Part shown: positions 63,229 through 64,000 of the stretch, piece after piece
How positions within the stretch are numbered: the stretch's first letter is position 1
How the letters are laid out: each line of letters opens with the position of its first letter
Origin: JANQOH01 sp965201155
GTDB taxonomy: Bacteria; Pseudomonadota; Alphaproteobacteria; UBA7887
NCBI GenBank assembly: GCA_965201155.1
Contig: OZ241752.1
Span: 1,240,001-1,304,000, forward strand
Reading direction: 5' to 3'
DNA length: 64,000 nucleotides
Made by a program: the position numbers and the translations under genes
Notes under the pieces: generated by a model
The model's input: only the letters and a program-made list of their open reading frames with translations
What the model was told of the DNA's origin: nothing
Databases searched by the model: none

Positions 63229-64000
63229 CGGCCCGCGACACGATCACGGGGAATCGCGCGCTTGATATCGAAGAACCGCTGATATTCGAGCAACACGGGA
63301 ATGGCCGCCATGGCGTGGACCTGCCCGCCGCACCGGCAGTTTCGCCGCGGCTTGGCGGGCAGGAGCGCGGTGAGACGATCGGTTTACCGGACCTTTCCGA
63401 ACCCCAGGTGGTGCGCCACTACACACGCCTGTCGCGGAACAATTTCAGCATCGACACCGGCCTCTATCCGCTGGGTTCATGCACAATGAAGCACAATCCT
63501 CGGCTGAACGAAAAGACGGCGCGGCTGTCCGGTTTCGCGGATTTGCATCCGCTGCAGCCCCTGGCGACAGTGCAAGGCGCGCTGCGCTTGATGGACCTTT
63601 TGGCGGACTGGTTGAAACACCTGACCGGAATGCCTGCGGTTGCCTTGCCGCCGGCGGCGGGAGCGCAAGGCGAATTGTGCGGGATGATGGCAATTCGCGC
63701 TTGCCTGGAAGCGTGCGGCGACGCGCGCACGACGGTGCTGGTCCCGGAGTCGGCGCACGGCACAAATCCGGCGACCGCGACAGCCTGCGGCTATCGGGTG
63801 GTCGAAATCGGCGCCAACGCGGCGGGGCGGGTAGACCGCCTGGCGCTCGAAGCGCGGCTGGGACCGGACGTCGCGGCAATCATGCTGACAAATCCCAACA
63901 CTTGCGGGTTGTTCGAGGGTGATATTGCGGACATCGCCGAGGCGGTGCATGAGGCCGGGGCGCTGTTCTATTGCGACGGCGCCAATTTCAACGCGATTGC
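63225..64000 (+). CDS. gcvPB: glycine dehydrogenase (decarboxylating) subunit 2, partial
   Basis: The first 258 codons of the C-terminal P-protein subunit, running off the right edge. It shows TRLSRNNFSIDTGLYPLGSC, then TMKHNPRLNE, the AAGAQGELCGMMAIRA segment and ESAHGTNPATA, all conserved in GcvPB. The PLP-binding Lys lies beyond the window. The start ATG 63225 overlaps gcvPA. Confidence 0.95.
   Translation, partial: MTARDTITGNRALDIEEPLIFEQHGNGRHGVDLPAAPAVSPRLGGQERGETIGLPDLSEPQVVRHYTRLSRNNFSIDTGLYPLGSCTMKHNPRLNEKTARLSGFADLHPLQPLATVQGALRLMDLLADWLKHLTGMPAVALPPAAGAQGELCGMMAIRACLEACGDARTTVLVPESAHGTNPATATACGYRVVEIGANAAGRVDRLALEARLGPDVAAIMLTNPNTCGLFEGDIADIAEAVHEAGALFYCDGANFNAI

Overview
The window is high-GC bacterial chromosome, almost certainly from an alphaproteobacterium and possibly Rhodospirillales-like (the order is inferred, not proven). 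The markers are an HdaA-type DnaA regulator next to a PerM/AI-2E permease, a dnaN-recF-gyrB block, dapF-mtaB-ftsY-yciB, two tandem bactofilins, rpsF-rpsR-rplI, and a two-aptamer glycine riboswitch ahead of gcvT-gcvH-gcvPA-gcvPB. Genes are tightly packed, with many 4-base ATGA/GTGA overlaps. No rRNA, tRNA or CRISPR array was seen.

Layout. 1-9.7 kb: purM-purN on the minus strand, then a plus-strand run (DUF2066 protein, permease, hdaA, an unusual SDR, ppx, a second SDR) converging on a two-subunit CoA-transferase. 9.9-15.7 kb is an accessory island. It holds a repeat-rich lipoprotein, a complete IS5-family element with a 4-bp target duplication, a lipoprotein that joins a thermonuclease domain to a TbpB-like C-terminus, a decayed toxin-antitoxin cluster (Xre/RES and HigB/HigA-ImmA remnants), and the tail of a third TbpB-like protein. 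15.7-22.1 kb: acyl-CoA synthetase, then dnaN, recF and gyrB. 22.1-24.4 kb: four copies of an unusual direct repeat, each with two 11-bp boxes exactly 89 bp apart. They flank a frameshifted Schlafen-type ATP-binding gene and a truncated duplicate of the neighbouring hydrolase gene. 24.4-36.5 kb: hydrolase, a 35-aa membrane peptide, a catabolic operon (TPP enzyme, SDR, enolase-superfamily protein), dapE, a VOC protein, two bactofilins, an amidase, a cyclase and small secreted proteins.

36.5-41.6 kb: a metal-efflux CDF gene divergent from a MerR regulator with a textbook 19-bp-spacer promoter, followed by a second mobile-element zone. There an IS1380 element sits between a truncated IS5 transposase and a truncated type I restriction (hsdR) gene, implying an insertion-associated deletion, with a VapBC-like remnant beside it. 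41.6-64 kb: fhs, a flavoprotein that seems to use an ATC start codon, an OsmC protein, a membrane protein with a perfect 60-bp palindrome inside its coding sequence, an amidase, dapF-mtaB-ftsY-yciB, a DadA-like dehydrogenase, cfa, ribosomal protein genes, a D-aminoacylase-type amidohydrolase and the glycine cleavage operon, which runs off the right edge.

Together, glycine cleavage and Fhs feed one-carbon units to purine synthesis (PurN uses formyl-THF), and DapE/DapF serve lysine and peptidoglycan. The SDR, CoA-transferase, amidase, MR/MLE and TPP genes suggest a heterotroph with broad catabolic capacity. The most unusual signals are the 89-bp-spaced repeats with an embedded 30-codon ORF, the in-frame coding palindrome, the near-cognate start, and the layered decay of toxin-antitoxin modules.
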